A model generated the notes under the pieces. It worked only from the letters and a program-made list of their open reading frames with translations, had not been told where the DNA came from and ran no database searches. Position numbers and translations under genes: made by a program. Below, piece after piece: positions 17,128 through 25,707 of a DNA stretch of 64,000 nt. Position 1 is the stretch's first letter; the number at the start of each line of letters is the position of its first letter. The DNA comes from Gemmatimonadota bacterium (GTDB lineage: Bacteria; Latescibacterota; UBA2968; GCA-2709665). Location: assembly GCA_028873695.1 (NCBI GenBank), contig JAPPNU010000071.1, positions 1 through 64,000 of the forward strand, read 5' to 3'.

Positions 17128-18440
17128 GGCTGATTCTCGTCTTTATCGCCCTGAGTCTGCTCATGGCCTGGGCAGGCTCGACGCCACCCGGCGACGCTCC
17201 GGGCGCCTACACCACCCTGGTTGTAGGTCTGCTCCTGCTTTCCGGTTACGCGGCGGGCCACGTCCTCTCCCGGCTGCGCCTCCCCCGGATCACCGGATAC
17301 CTCTGCGTCGGCATGCTCACCGGACCGTATCTGCTGGGCTTCCTGACCGGAGAAGCCGTCAACCAATTGGGATTTCTGAACGAACTGGCGGTGACGTTCA
17401 TCGCACTGGCGGCGGGGGGCGAACTGAAGGTGGCCGAGCTCAGAGAGCGGACCGGAGTCATCCTGCATTCCATCCTCTCCCAGACTGCCATTGTCTTCAT
17501 CACTGTCACCGTCTTCGTGTTCCTTGCCGCATCGCTGCTTCCGTTCACGGCATCCTTTTCGAATCTCCAGGCGCTGATGGTGGGCATGCTCTTCGGCGTG
17601 CTCGCGGTGGCGAGGTCGCCGTCCAGCGCCATCGCCATCATAAATGAGACCCGGGCGACGGGTCCGTTCACGGAAACCGCGCTCGGCGTCACCGTTGCGC
17701 TGGATGTCTTCGTGATCGTACTGTTCGGCGCCGTGATTTCATTCTGCGAGGTCGTGATGTCACCCGCGGCCGCCCTGGACCTGGGATTCATTGCCGGTCT
17801 GAGCGTCGAAGTCCTCCTGGGCATCGGCGCGGGTCTGGTTGTCGGGCTGGCGCTGGGCTACTATATCGATCGGGTCCGGGCGAACCTCCCGCTGCTGTTA
17901 CTGGGTACGGCCCTGCTGGTGACGAGCATTTCGCACGGCTTCGCCGCGTATCTCAAAGAGGCTTACGGCCTGGGTATCCACCTGGAGCCCCTGCTGATCT
18001 GCGTCACCGCCGGATTCACCGTGCAGAACGTCTCCCGTCAGGGTTCACGCTTCATCGAAGCGATCGAGTCGGTCGGTCTTCCCGTGTACGTGCTGTTCTT
18101 CACGCTGGCGGGAGCGGGCCTGAACCTGGACGCCCTGATGCAGACGTGGACCATCGCGCTCCTGCTCGTCGCCGTGAGAGCGGGCGCCATCTACCTGAGC
18201 GCGTACGCCGGAGGGCGTCTTGGCGGCGACCCCCCGCGCTTCAACCGCATCGCGGGTCTGGCCTATCTCACGCAGGCCGGCGTCAGCCTGGGACTGGCTC
18301 TGGAGGTGACACGGCGTTTTCCAGGCTGGGGCGACGCCTTTGTGACCGTGATCGTCGCCGTGATCGCGGTCAATCAGATGATCGGACCTATCGCGATGAA
18401 GCATGCGCTGGTTCGCGCGGGAGAAACCCGGTCAGTCTGA
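17124..18440 (+). CDS. Cation/proton antiporter (Kef/CPA2-like), second of pair
   Basis: A 438-residue membrane protein with roughly 12-13 helices. It contains the RLPRITGYLCVGMLTGPYLLGF block near residue 53 that is typical of CPA2 (KefB-type) antiporters, and a VALDVFVIVLFG segment near 192 with the membrane-buried Asp. No cytosolic regulatory domain is fused. Start at 17124 is fixed by the ATGA overlap with the preceding antiporter; the longer open frame upstream is only the shadow of that gene. It is the last gene of the EIIA/P-II-like/antiporter operon. Confidence 0.85.
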   Translation: MRLILVFIALSLLMAWAGSTPPGDAPGAYTTLVVGLLLLSGYAAGHVLSRLRLPRITGYLCVGMLTGPYLLGFLTGEAVNQLGFLNELAVTFIALAAGGELKVAELRERTGVILHSILSQTAIVFITVTVFVFLAASLLPFTASFSNLQALMVGMLFGVLAVARSPSSAIAIINETRATGPFTETALGVTVALDVFVIVLFGAVISFCEVVMSPAAALDLGFIAGLSVEVLLGIGAGLVVGLALGYYIDRVRANLPLLLLGTALLVTSISHGFAAYLKEAYGLGIHLEPLLICVTAGFTVQNVSRQGSRFIEAIESVGLPVYVLFFTLAGAGLNLDALMQTWTIALLLVAVRAGAIYLSAYAGGRLGGDPPRFNRIAGLAYLTQAGVSLGLALEVTRRFPGWGDAFVTVIVAVIAVNQMIGPIAMKHALVRAGETRSV

Positions 18441-18967
18441 CTCCGGCCATTTCCGGTTACATGGGCGATTACGATGCATCAGACGATTACGGGTTCGAGG
18501 GGCGCGGTTGAAATCCGACAGTGAGATTCTGAGGATCGGAATTTCGAATGCAAGCCCCAGGCATGGAGTTTGGCAGGCGGAATAGCGAAGCTCGATTGAA
18601 ACCCTGTCGGATTCTGAATATGCGTAATCATCCCGTCTTGAAGTGCGATATATAGAAAAAAAAGGAAATGTAGAGGTTGCGGAAAACGAGAGACCGCATA
18701 TCTTATAGATGACGGTGTCTCATTTTGATACACTATCAAGAGAGTGCAACTGACCGGTATCGTGTTCCGAGAATAACTCAGCATTCTCCCGCCCATTCAT
18801 CCCGTCTCACGGCGTTGTTTACGGTGCTTGTGCTGAGCCCGTTGAAGGATGCGAGCCCGGGACTCGCCGGTTGAAACTGGGCATTCAATCTCCTGTAAAG
18901 TACAGTGGGCACAGGCGGTTCGTGGTTGTATTTCGATTCGTACGCCAACCGAAGGGGGAAATTCCCG
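18441..18967. other. Intergenic region before the BCCT gene
   Basis: No gene, strong promoter or terminator is seen. The middle (about 18640-18740) is A-rich and could hold the BCCT promoter, but no pair of boxes with proper spacing stands out. GAAGGGGG lies just before the BCCT start. Confidence 0.4.
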
Positions 18968-20524
18968 ATGTCTGCAGCGGGAGCGCCGCCCCAATCACAT
19001 GATGGCGCGCAATACCGCCGGCTGTTCGGCCTGGATATCCACCTGACCCCTGTGTTCGTAATCTCCAGCATCACCATCGTCGCGTTCGTCCTGGGCGCGC
19101 TTGTCTTCAGGGAAGCCGCGACCGGGGTATTCAAAGATACCCGCGAGTGGCTTACCACGAACCTCGACTGGTTTTTCATGAGCGCGGCCAACCTCGTCGT
19201 ACTCTTCTGTCTCTACGTCGCTGTATCGCCCCTCGGCCGGGTCCGCCTGGGCGGCGCGGACGCAAAACCGGAATATACGAACACGACCTGGCTTGCCATG
19301 CTCTTCGCGGCCGGCGTGGGTATCGGTCTTCTGTTCTTCGGCGTGGCGGAGCCGGTCTACTACCTGAAGAATCCGCCGCTGGGCATCCCCTCAGGAACGG
19401 AAGCGGCGGCCATTGCCGGAATCGCGGCCACGACGTTTCACTGGGGCCTGCACGGCTGGGCGATCTACGGCGTCGTGGGACTCGCACTCGGGTACTTCGC
19501 GTACAACAGGGGATTGCCGCTCACGATCCGTTCGGCGTTCCATCCCCTGTTCGGCGACCGCGTCTGGGGTTGGCCCGGTCACGTGATCGACACGTTCGCC
19601 ATATTTGCCGGGTTGTTCGGTCTGGCGACCTCCCTCGGCCTCGGGGTACAACAGGTAACGTCCGGCTTCAACTATCTGTTCGACATTCCGGCCGGTGTCT
19701 CCACGATGGTGGTCATGATCCTGGCGATTACCGCCATTGCCCTGATTTCGGTGCTGACGGGTATCGACGTCGGCATCAAGCGCCTCAGCCAGTTCAACGT
19801 CATCCTGGCGCTGATGTTGCTGCTTGCCGTGATCCTGCTCGGCCCCACGGGATACGTTCTCCGCGGCATCGCCCAGGGGCTTGGCGGCTATCTGGTGAGG
19901 ATCGGTCCTCTCAGCAACTGGATTGGGCGTGAGGACACCGGATTCCTTCGCGACTGGACCACGTTTTACTGGGCATGGTGGTTCGCGTGGGCGCCGTTCG
20001 TGGGGACGTTCATCGCCCGGATTTCGAAGGGGCGCACGGTCCGCGAATTCGTTGTCTTCGTTCTCCTGATGCCCACAATCCTGTGTCTCCTGTGGTTTGG
20101 CGTGTTCGGCGGTACCGCCTTCCATCAGCACCTCGTGGAGGGCTATGCCGGGGTTACCGGTAACGTCGAAGCATGGAATCTTGAAATCGCACTGTTCAAA
20201 ATGCTTGACAGATTGCCGGCTCCGGTACTGCTTTCTTCTGTCGCAATGCTGCTGACGATCGTATTCTTCGTGACGTCTTCGGACTCGGGATCGCTGATTA
20301 TCGATACGATTGCGGCAGGCGGCAGGATCGACGCCCCGGTCGCGCAGCGTGTGTTCTGGTGTACGATCGAGGGCCTGGTGGCGATCGCCCTCCTGCTGGG
20401 CGGAGGACTCGAAGCCTTGCAGGCCGCATCGCTGGCGACCGGCCTCCCGTTCGCCGTCGTCCTGTTGGGAATGGCGTTCTGCGTCTGGAGAGGGTTGCGC
20501 GCCGAAGTACGGGAGTCGCCATGA
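18968..20524 (+). CDS. BCCT-family transporter (betaine/choline/carnitine type)
   Basis: A 518-residue inner-membrane transporter with about 12 helices. Family hallmarks are the GVGIGLLFFGVAEPVYY segment near residue 117 and the tryptophan-rich block DWTTFYWAWWFAWAPFVG near residue 330, which forms the substrate and coupling site in BetP and CaiT. It imports quaternary ammonium or related compounds, coupled to Na+ or H+ or by exchange. The N-terminus is short and there is no long osmosensing C-terminal tail of the BetP type. ATG at 18968 has an AAGGGGG site nine bases upstream. A TonB-dependent receptor starts 98 bases later on the same strand, which suggests paired outer- and inner-membrane uptake. 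Confidence 0.92.
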   Translation: MSAAGAPPQSHDGAQYRRLFGLDIHLTPVFVISSITIVAFVLGALVFREAATGVFKDTREWLTTNLDWFFMSAANLVVLFCLYVAVSPLGRVRLGGADAKPEYTNTTWLAMLFAAGVGIGLLFFGVAEPVYYLKNPPLGIPSGTEAAAIAGIAATTFHWGLHGWAIYGVVGLALGYFAYNRGLPLTIRSAFHPLFGDRVWGWPGHVIDTFAIFAGLFGLATSLGLGVQQVTSGFNYLFDIPAGVSTMVVMILAITAIALISVLTGIDVGIKRLSQFNVILALMLLLAVILLGPTGYVLRGIAQGLGGYLVRIGPLSNWIGREDTGFLRDWTTFYWAWWFAWAPFVGTFIARISKGRTVREFVVFVLLMPTILCLLWFGVFGGTAFHQHLVEGYAGVTGNVEAWNLEIALFKMLDRLPAPVLLSSVAMLLTIVFFVTSSDSGSLIIDTIAAGGRIDAPVAQRVFWCTIEGLVAIALLLGGGLEALQAASLATGLPFAVVLLGMAFCVWRGLRAEVRESP

Positions 20525-20622
20525 GGAGGAACATACGTGGGACACGTGTGAACGCTGCGCACAAGGCCGGGCGGGTTTACCGGCACTCTCGAATGCCTGA
20601 TCGTTCAAGGCGAGGAGGTAAC

Positions 20623-23600
20623 ATGAAGCCCAAAGGTAAGGTTCTATCGTTTGTGGTATGCGCCGCCATTCTGCTTTCCGCGCATGGGGTCCGGGCGCAA
20701 TCGACCGGCACCGTAACCGGGACCGTTGTCGACGCGGAGAGCGGAGACCCGCTGGAAGGCGCCAACGTGACCATCGCCGCGCTGAACCTGGTCGAGGCGT
20801 CGGACGCGGCGGGACGCTTTACCATCCACGATGTACCGGCCGGCACGCACACACTGACCGTGCAGCTTATCGGCTTTACGGCCGAGCCTCGCGCGATCAC
20901 GGTCACCGCCGGCGCCACCCTTGCCGTTGCGCTGAGCATGGATCTGTCCCTGCTCTACATGGACGAACTCGTGGTGACCGGCACGGCCTTCAAGGAGTCC
21001 CCCATCAACAAGACGTACGCGGTTGTGGCGGTCGGGCGCGAGGAGATGGCGGAGCAGGGATCTCCGCAGGCCGTCGATTTCTTCAAGAATCTCGGCGCGA
21101 GCCACGGCGTGATCGGGGAGCGCAGCAGTTGGTACAATTCAGGGCAGGCCGCCACCCTCACGGAAAGCATCGCGAACGTCAACCTGCGGGGCCTTGGGGC
21201 GTCGCGCACCCTCGTGCTGATCAACAGCCGGCGCCAGACCTACGTCCCGGCCCGATTGATCGGCGGCCGCTTTGTTGATGTCAACGTGATCCCCTCGATT
21301 GCCATCGAGCGCGTCGAAGTGCTCAAGGAAGGGGCTGCCGCCATATACGGATCGGATGCTGTGGGCGGCGTGGCCAACTTCCTCACGCGCAGGAACTTCG
21401 AGGGTTTCGAGGTTTCCGCCGCGCACGAGTACTTTCCCGGCGCCGGCGATACCAACGCCGGCGCGATTTGGGGCGGGAAACTCGGAGAAGCCCACGCGGT
21501 TGTCTCCGCGGAATGGAGGGGACGACAGGCGTTGCCGGCTACAGAAAGGGACTACCTGCTGCAGCCATGGCACGGCGGGGGGCAGCGACTGGGATGGTCG
21601 AGCCTGGGGAATCCCGGCACCTTCGCCATCGGGGCGCCCGCCCCATGGACCGCCGCCATTCATGCCCCGAGGTGTGAGGAATTCGGCGGCTTCCGGGAGT
21701 CCTGGACATGCCGGTTCCGATATCAACAATATGAGAATCTGATCGAAGACATGAATCATGCGCGCGCTTTTGCCGAGATCAACGGAACGCTGGACAATGG
21801 CACGGCGTATCACGTTGAGGCCCTGTGGGCGCAGGCCAAAATACCCGAATGGTACACAACGCCTTCGTATCCGCCGTTCCCCCTCACGGACACCAGTATT
21901 ATGGAGGTCGCGCCCGACCATCCGGGCCGGGGGGCATTCTGCGAGGACTACGGCGCGGACCCATCCGATCCATATTACGAGGCATGTCAGGGAGGCGAGA
22001 ACTGGTACTTCAACGGACGTCCGTTTGGAAACTCGGGTCCGGGGCGAACGCTGGACCGTGACTCTCGCACGTTGCGGCTGGCGGCTTCCATAAATGGAGA
22101 CTTCGAGGGATTCGGCGATCGGAAGAACCAATTTGACCTGGGTCTGTCCTATTCCCGGACCGAGGGCAACTACAACCTGCCCGGCGTGTACATCGAAAGG
22201 CTTTTCCTCGGCTTCCGGGGCTACGGAGGGCCGCGCTGCGGCGTCGACGTGGTCGCGGACCGATCGTCGCTGGCCGGGATGCGCCTCGGCCCTCTGAGCG
22301 GTCAGGTGGCAGGGCAGGGTGACTGCCAGTATTACAATCCCTTCGGCAATGCCATCGAATTCACGGACCAGTACGGGTCGGCGTATGCAACCCGGGCGAA
22401 TCCCACCTACCGAGCCGCGCTTGCCAACAGCGAGGCGCTTCGACTCTGGCTCAATCAGGAGGTGGACATGCAGAGTACGGCTGACATGCTGGTCGCCGAC
22501 GCGACGCTGACCGGGACCTGGGTCGAGGACGTCGCGAGTTACGCGGCGGGCTACCAGTTCCGGCTTTTCAATGCCAGCGGGGACCCCAACGACAAGGGCG
22601 ACGTCACCATCAACCCCTGTCCGGTCGTGGGCGACAGGAACTGCTCGGCTGAGGACAGATTCGGTCCCTATGCGTTCACCAACGTGCATCGCCCTTACGA
22701 TGAATCCCAAACGGTGCATCGCTTCTTCGCGGAAACGCCCCTGAGCCTGGGCGAGTCGTTCGACGTACAGCTCGCGGCCAACTACGAGTTCCACGACGTG
22801 GCGAGCAGCTTCGATCCCAAGTTCGGGTGGCGCTATCAACTGATGGAATCAGCGGACCAATCCCTGTTCCTGCGCGGTTCCGTTCAGACGACGTTCCGCA
22901 CGCCGGCGCTGGACGATGTGAATGAGAGCCCGCTCTCCACGCTCGAGTGGATCAACGAGACGGACACGTATCAGACGGTGGACAGAATCGGGAGCAAGGA
23001 CCTCAAACCCGAACGGGCATTCACGTTCAACGCGGGCCTTGCCCTTGTTACCGAGACGGGCTTCGAGGCGACACTGGACTACTGGAGTTACGATTTCAGC
23101 GACGTGATCGGCTCCATGCCCCACGGCGCGATTACCGCCCTGTACGCGGACGAAGCCAATAAGGACGCCCTGAAGCAGTTCATCGTGTGCCCGGACGGGA
23201 TCGGTACCGGCACGTGCGCGGCGTCGGAACTCGAGCGGGTGCAGGTGGATATCGTCAACTGGCCGGGGTTAAAGACGTCGGGGATCGATCTGCATCTGGG
23301 TACGCGGGTTCCGCGGGGCGCGGGTCTGTTCACAGCCGGTTTGGAAGGCACGTATACGCTGGCGTACGAGACAAAGGCATTGATGCTGGGCGGCCTGGAG
23401 CTCCAGGAGGGGGCGGATGCCGCCGGCTACCTGAATTTCGGCAATCCGATCGCGACGTCGCTTCCCAAGTTCAAGGGCCGCATATCCGGGAGTTATTACT
23501 GGCAGGACTACAGTTTTGCGACCTATCTGAACTACGTCTCTTCTTACGAGGACCGGGGATCGACGGCCTCCGACAATTCGAATATCCGGAACATTTTCGG

Positions 23601-23799
23601 TACGATCGAACCGTATGTAACCTGGGACGCGACGTTCCTGTGGAACATGCCGAACGGGTTGAACGTCGCGCTGTCCGGGATGAATCTGCTGGACGCCAGG
23701 CCACCCCTTGTGAATATCGAGCAGGCCTACGACGGATTCACGCACGATCCCAAGGGACGGCGGCTTAAGCTGGCCGTAACCTGGCAACTCGGGCGATAG
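20623..23799 (+). CDS. TonB-dependent outer-membrane receptor
   Basis: A 1058-residue outer-membrane active transporter. Residues 1-25 form a signal peptide ending HGVRA. A carboxypeptidase-regulatory-like domain (STGTVTGTVVDAESGDPLEGANVTI...) follows, then the plug: the LVVTGTAF start, NVNLRGLGASRTLVLINSRR near 185, and the IERVEVLKEGAAAIYGSDAVGGVANFLT block near 227. The rest is the 22-strand beta-barrel, with a C-terminal strand ending WQLGR. A near-perfect GAGGAGG site precedes the ATG at 20623. Paired Cys residues in extracellular loops (for example CEDYGADPSDPYYEAC) suggest disulfides. The ligand is unknown; the adjacent BCCT gene makes a small zwitterion or a conjugate of one an option. 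Confidence 0.93.
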   Translation: MKPKGKVLSFVVCAAILLSAHGVRAQSTGTVTGTVVDAESGDPLEGANVTIAALNLVEASDAAGRFTIHDVPAGTHTLTVQLIGFTAEPRAITVTAGATLAVALSMDLSLLYMDELVVTGTAFKESPINKTYAVVAVGREEMAEQGSPQAVDFFKNLGASHGVIGERSSWYNSGQAATLTESIANVNLRGLGASRTLVLINSRRQTYVPARLIGGRFVDVNVIPSIAIERVEVLKEGAAAIYGSDAVGGVANFLTRRNFEGFEVSAAHEYFPGAGDTNAGAIWGGKLGEAHAVVSAEWRGRQALPATERDYLLQPWHGGGQRLGWSSLGNPGTFAIGAPAPWTAAIHAPRCEEFGGFRESWTCRFRYQQYENLIEDMNHARAFAEINGTLDNGTAYHVEALWAQAKIPEWYTTPSYPPFPLTDTSIMEVAPDHPGRGAFCEDYGADPSDPYYEACQGGENWYFNGRPFGNSGPGRTLDRDSRTLRLAASINGDFEGFGDRKNQFDLGLSYSRTEGNYNLPGVYIERLFLGFRGYGGPRCGVDVVADRSSLAGMRLGPLSGQVAGQGDCQYYNPFGNAIEFTDQYGSAYATRANPTYRAALANSEALRLWLNQEVDMQSTADMLVADATLTGTWVEDVASYAAGYQFRLFNASGDPNDKGDVTINPCPVVGDRNCSAEDRFGPYAFTNVHRPYDESQTVHRFFAETPLSLGESFDVQLAANYEFHDVASSFDPKFGWRYQLMESADQSLFLRGSVQTTFRTPALDDVNESPLSTLEWINETDTYQTVDRIGSKDLKPERAFTFNAGLALVTETGFEATLDYWSYDFSDVIGSMPHGAITALYADEANKDALKQFIVCPDGIGTGTCAASELERVQVDIVNWPGLKTSGIDLHLGTRVPRGAGLFTAGLEGTYTLAYETKALMLGGLELQEGADAAGYLNFGNPIATSLPKFKGRISGSYYWQDYSFATYLNYVSSYEDRGSTASDNSNIRNIFGTIEPYVTWDATFLWNMPNGLNVALSGMNLLDARPPLVNIEQAYDGFTHDPKGRRLKLAVTWQLGR

Positions 23800-24237
23800 C
23801 TCGAAGCCGTCAATGTAGCCGGCGATTTCCGCGGCAGGGTCCGGAATCCCTTCAATCAGCCCGCCGCGACCGCCTTCAATGCGCCCTGACGCTGGCTGGT
23901 GTCTGGACTCCCCGTCCGGATCGCTGCGTGTCGGCGGGTACAGGCGACGAGTCAGCGTTTCGGCAAAAGCGCCAGATGCGAGGCGGGATTGTGCGATGCG
24001 GCGTTTTGCCGAATACCATGAATAAGTCATTGAAAGGACTACAACTATCGCCTGTATGTCATAATATGTCCCTGGTATAGTCTCTGACGGAGACCAACAG
24101 GCGCCTCCGGGCCCACCGTTTCGAACGGATGTTTGCCGATTGACGAAGACCACCCGCATACGGGGTGGTCTTTTTGTTATGGGTGCCGGTTGAGGGGTCC
24201 ATCAATCGAACAGCCGGGGCACGGGCGCGAAATCTGA
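23800..24237. other. Intergenic region after the TonB receptor
   Basis: No protein-coding gene is supported. It contains a terminator at 24148-24175. The distance of about 350 bases from the receptor stop leaves room for a small RNA ending at that terminator, but no convincing promoter for one is seen. Confidence 0.4.
24148..24175 (+). terminator. Rho-independent terminator
   Basis: An eight-base stem (24148-24155 with 24163-24170; gaccaccc/gggtggtc) closes on a seven-base loop and is followed by five T residues. It insulates the RiPP export operon, whose promoter lies 63 bases downstream, from the TonB receptor transcript. Confidence 0.85.
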
Positions 24238-24266
24238 TTGACATCGATGAACGATGTACCTAAAAT
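24238..24266 (+). promoter_or_regulatory. Promoter of the NHLP export operon
   Basis: A perfect -35 box TTGACA (24238-24243), a 17-base spacer and a -10 box TAAAAT (24261-24266; five of six to TATAAT). Transcription would begin near 24273, leaving a leader of about 185 bases before the HlyD gene. Confidence 0.8.
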
Positions 24267-24459
24267 TGCTGGCATCAACGGAAACACGAAAAAATCACAC
24301 ATATCTTGAATATAAAGGCAGAAGTTCACAATTTCGCAATCCGGTCGCCGGTCTCGCGGTCCCGATGCAGGCCGGTATTCTGACGGCGCCGGCCGACCTT
24401 GCGAGTAGCTATGGCGCTTATTGAAACGCCACAAGCCCGGCGTACCGACCCTCTCGAAT

Positions 24460-25707
24460 ATGAATGAACCCGACCGGAACGAGGCGCTTGATCGCCTGAG
24501 GACGCCCGAACACCTGGACCGTGCGCTGTGCGTGACAACGCCGATGACATGGCTGTGGCTCTGCGTCCTGCTGGCGCTGACCGGCGCTGCTGTGGCGTGG
24601 GGTATCTGGGGCGAGATTTCCATCTACGTGGAGGCCGAGGGCATTCTTCTGAGTCGCAAGGGCATGGTGTTTGACGCGGCGTCCGCCGGCGGCGGCAGGC
24701 TGGCGCGAATCACGGCCGCCGTCGGCCAGCAGGTCCAGGAAGGCGACGTGGTCGCAGAGATATTCGACCCGGAAACGAGTGAACGCCTGGAGGGCGCCGT
24801 CGCGCTCGTTGCCGAGCACAAGGAGGAACTCAGGGATCGCGTCGCCGAGACCAATGAGGAGAACAGGCTCGCAGCGGAGAACATGGCCCGGCAGCGAGAC
24901 CGCCTGGAAGAGATGGTACGCATCAACCGGGAGCTGAAGGAAAAAGCCGGCATGCGCCTTCGGGAAGACCGGAAACTGTTCGCGCAGCGTATGATCGATC
25001 GGACGGCCATCGAGCGAAGCGAACAGGCGCTGAGCGCCTTGCAGCAGAATCTGTTCGAAGTGCTGCGCCGGCGGGACGCGCTCGAAGAGGACGACGTTCG
25101 GCGACGGAGCGGCATCAATTCCCGGCTCTCTCACGCCAAAGGCGAACTTTTGAAAGCCGAGTTGGACCTCAGCGAACTCAGGGCGCTCATCGAAACCTGG
25201 CAAATTCGAGCTCCGGTCTCCGGGAGGATCATCGAGATCAAGGCGCAGATTGGCGCAACGCTCAGCCCCGGCGAGTCCGTACTGAGCATTGAGACCGGTG
25301 GAGAAGGTCTGGACGTGCTGGCTTATATCTCTGCACTGGATGGCAAGAGCGTCAAAGCGGGGATGTCCGTCCTCGTTTCGCCGGCCACCGTCCGACGCGA
25401 GGAGTACGGCTCCATTATTGGAACCGTAGAGCACGTGTCCGAATTTCCGGCGAGCCTGAACGGCATGGTCGCCGTACTCCGGAACCAGGAGCTGGCCGGG
25501 ATATTCTCCGCAGCCGGTCCGCCATATCCGGCGCGAATCGCGCTCACGCCGGATGCGGCAACGCAAAGCGGCTTCGCGTGGACCTCGCCGCAAGCCACTC
25601 ATGTCGAAATCACTCCCGGAACGCTTGCAACCGTCGAAATCCGGACGTCCACCAAACCGCCAGCCGCGCTTGTCCTGCCATGGATCAAAGAAAAACTGAG
25701 TCACTAG
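24460..25707 (+). CDS. NHLP-system HlyD-family secretion adaptor
   Basis: A 415-residue periplasmic adaptor (membrane fusion protein) that links an inner-membrane peptide exporter to the outer envelope. One membrane helix spans about residues 30-51, followed by a lipoyl/barrel half (GGRLARITAAVGQQVQEGDVVAEIFDPE), a long coiled-coil hairpin (about 105-240) and the second half (IRAPVSGRIIEIKAQIGATLSPGE). The N-terminus RNEALDRLRTPEHLDRALCVTTP matches the start of NHLM HlyD proteins, so the ATG at 24460 is preferred to a TTG at 24421. No clear ribosome site is seen. It overlaps the next gene by 28 bases, so the two are coupled. It heads the export operon from the promoter at 24238. Confidence 0.88.
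   Translation: MNEPDRNEALDRLRTPEHLDRALCVTTPMTWLWLCVLLALTGAAVAWGIWGEISIYVEAEGILLSRKGMVFDAASAGGGRLARITAAVGQQVQEGDVVAEIFDPETSERLEGAVALVAEHKEELRDRVAETNEENRLAAENMARQRDRLEEMVRINRELKEKAGMRLREDRKLFAQRMIDRTAIERSEQALSALQQNLFEVLRRRDALEEDDVRRRSGINSRLSHAKGELLKAELDLSELRALIETWQIRAPVSGRIIEIKAQIGATLSPGESVLSIETGGEGLDVLAYISALDGKSVKAGMSVLVSPATVRREEYGSIIGTVEHVSEFPASLNGMVAVLRNQELAGIFSAAGPPYPARIALTPDAATQSGFAWTSPQATHVEITPGTLATVEIRTSTKPPAALVLPWIKEKLSH

Noticed and set aside
21139..22839. A 566-codon minus-strand frame opposite the TonB receptor
   Set aside because: Composition is a shadow of the GC-rich receptor gene, with no domain and no ribosome site.
24421..24459. TTG start for the HlyD adaptor
   Set aside because: The NHLM HlyD family starts at the equivalent of the ATG at 24460; no ribosome site supports the TTG.
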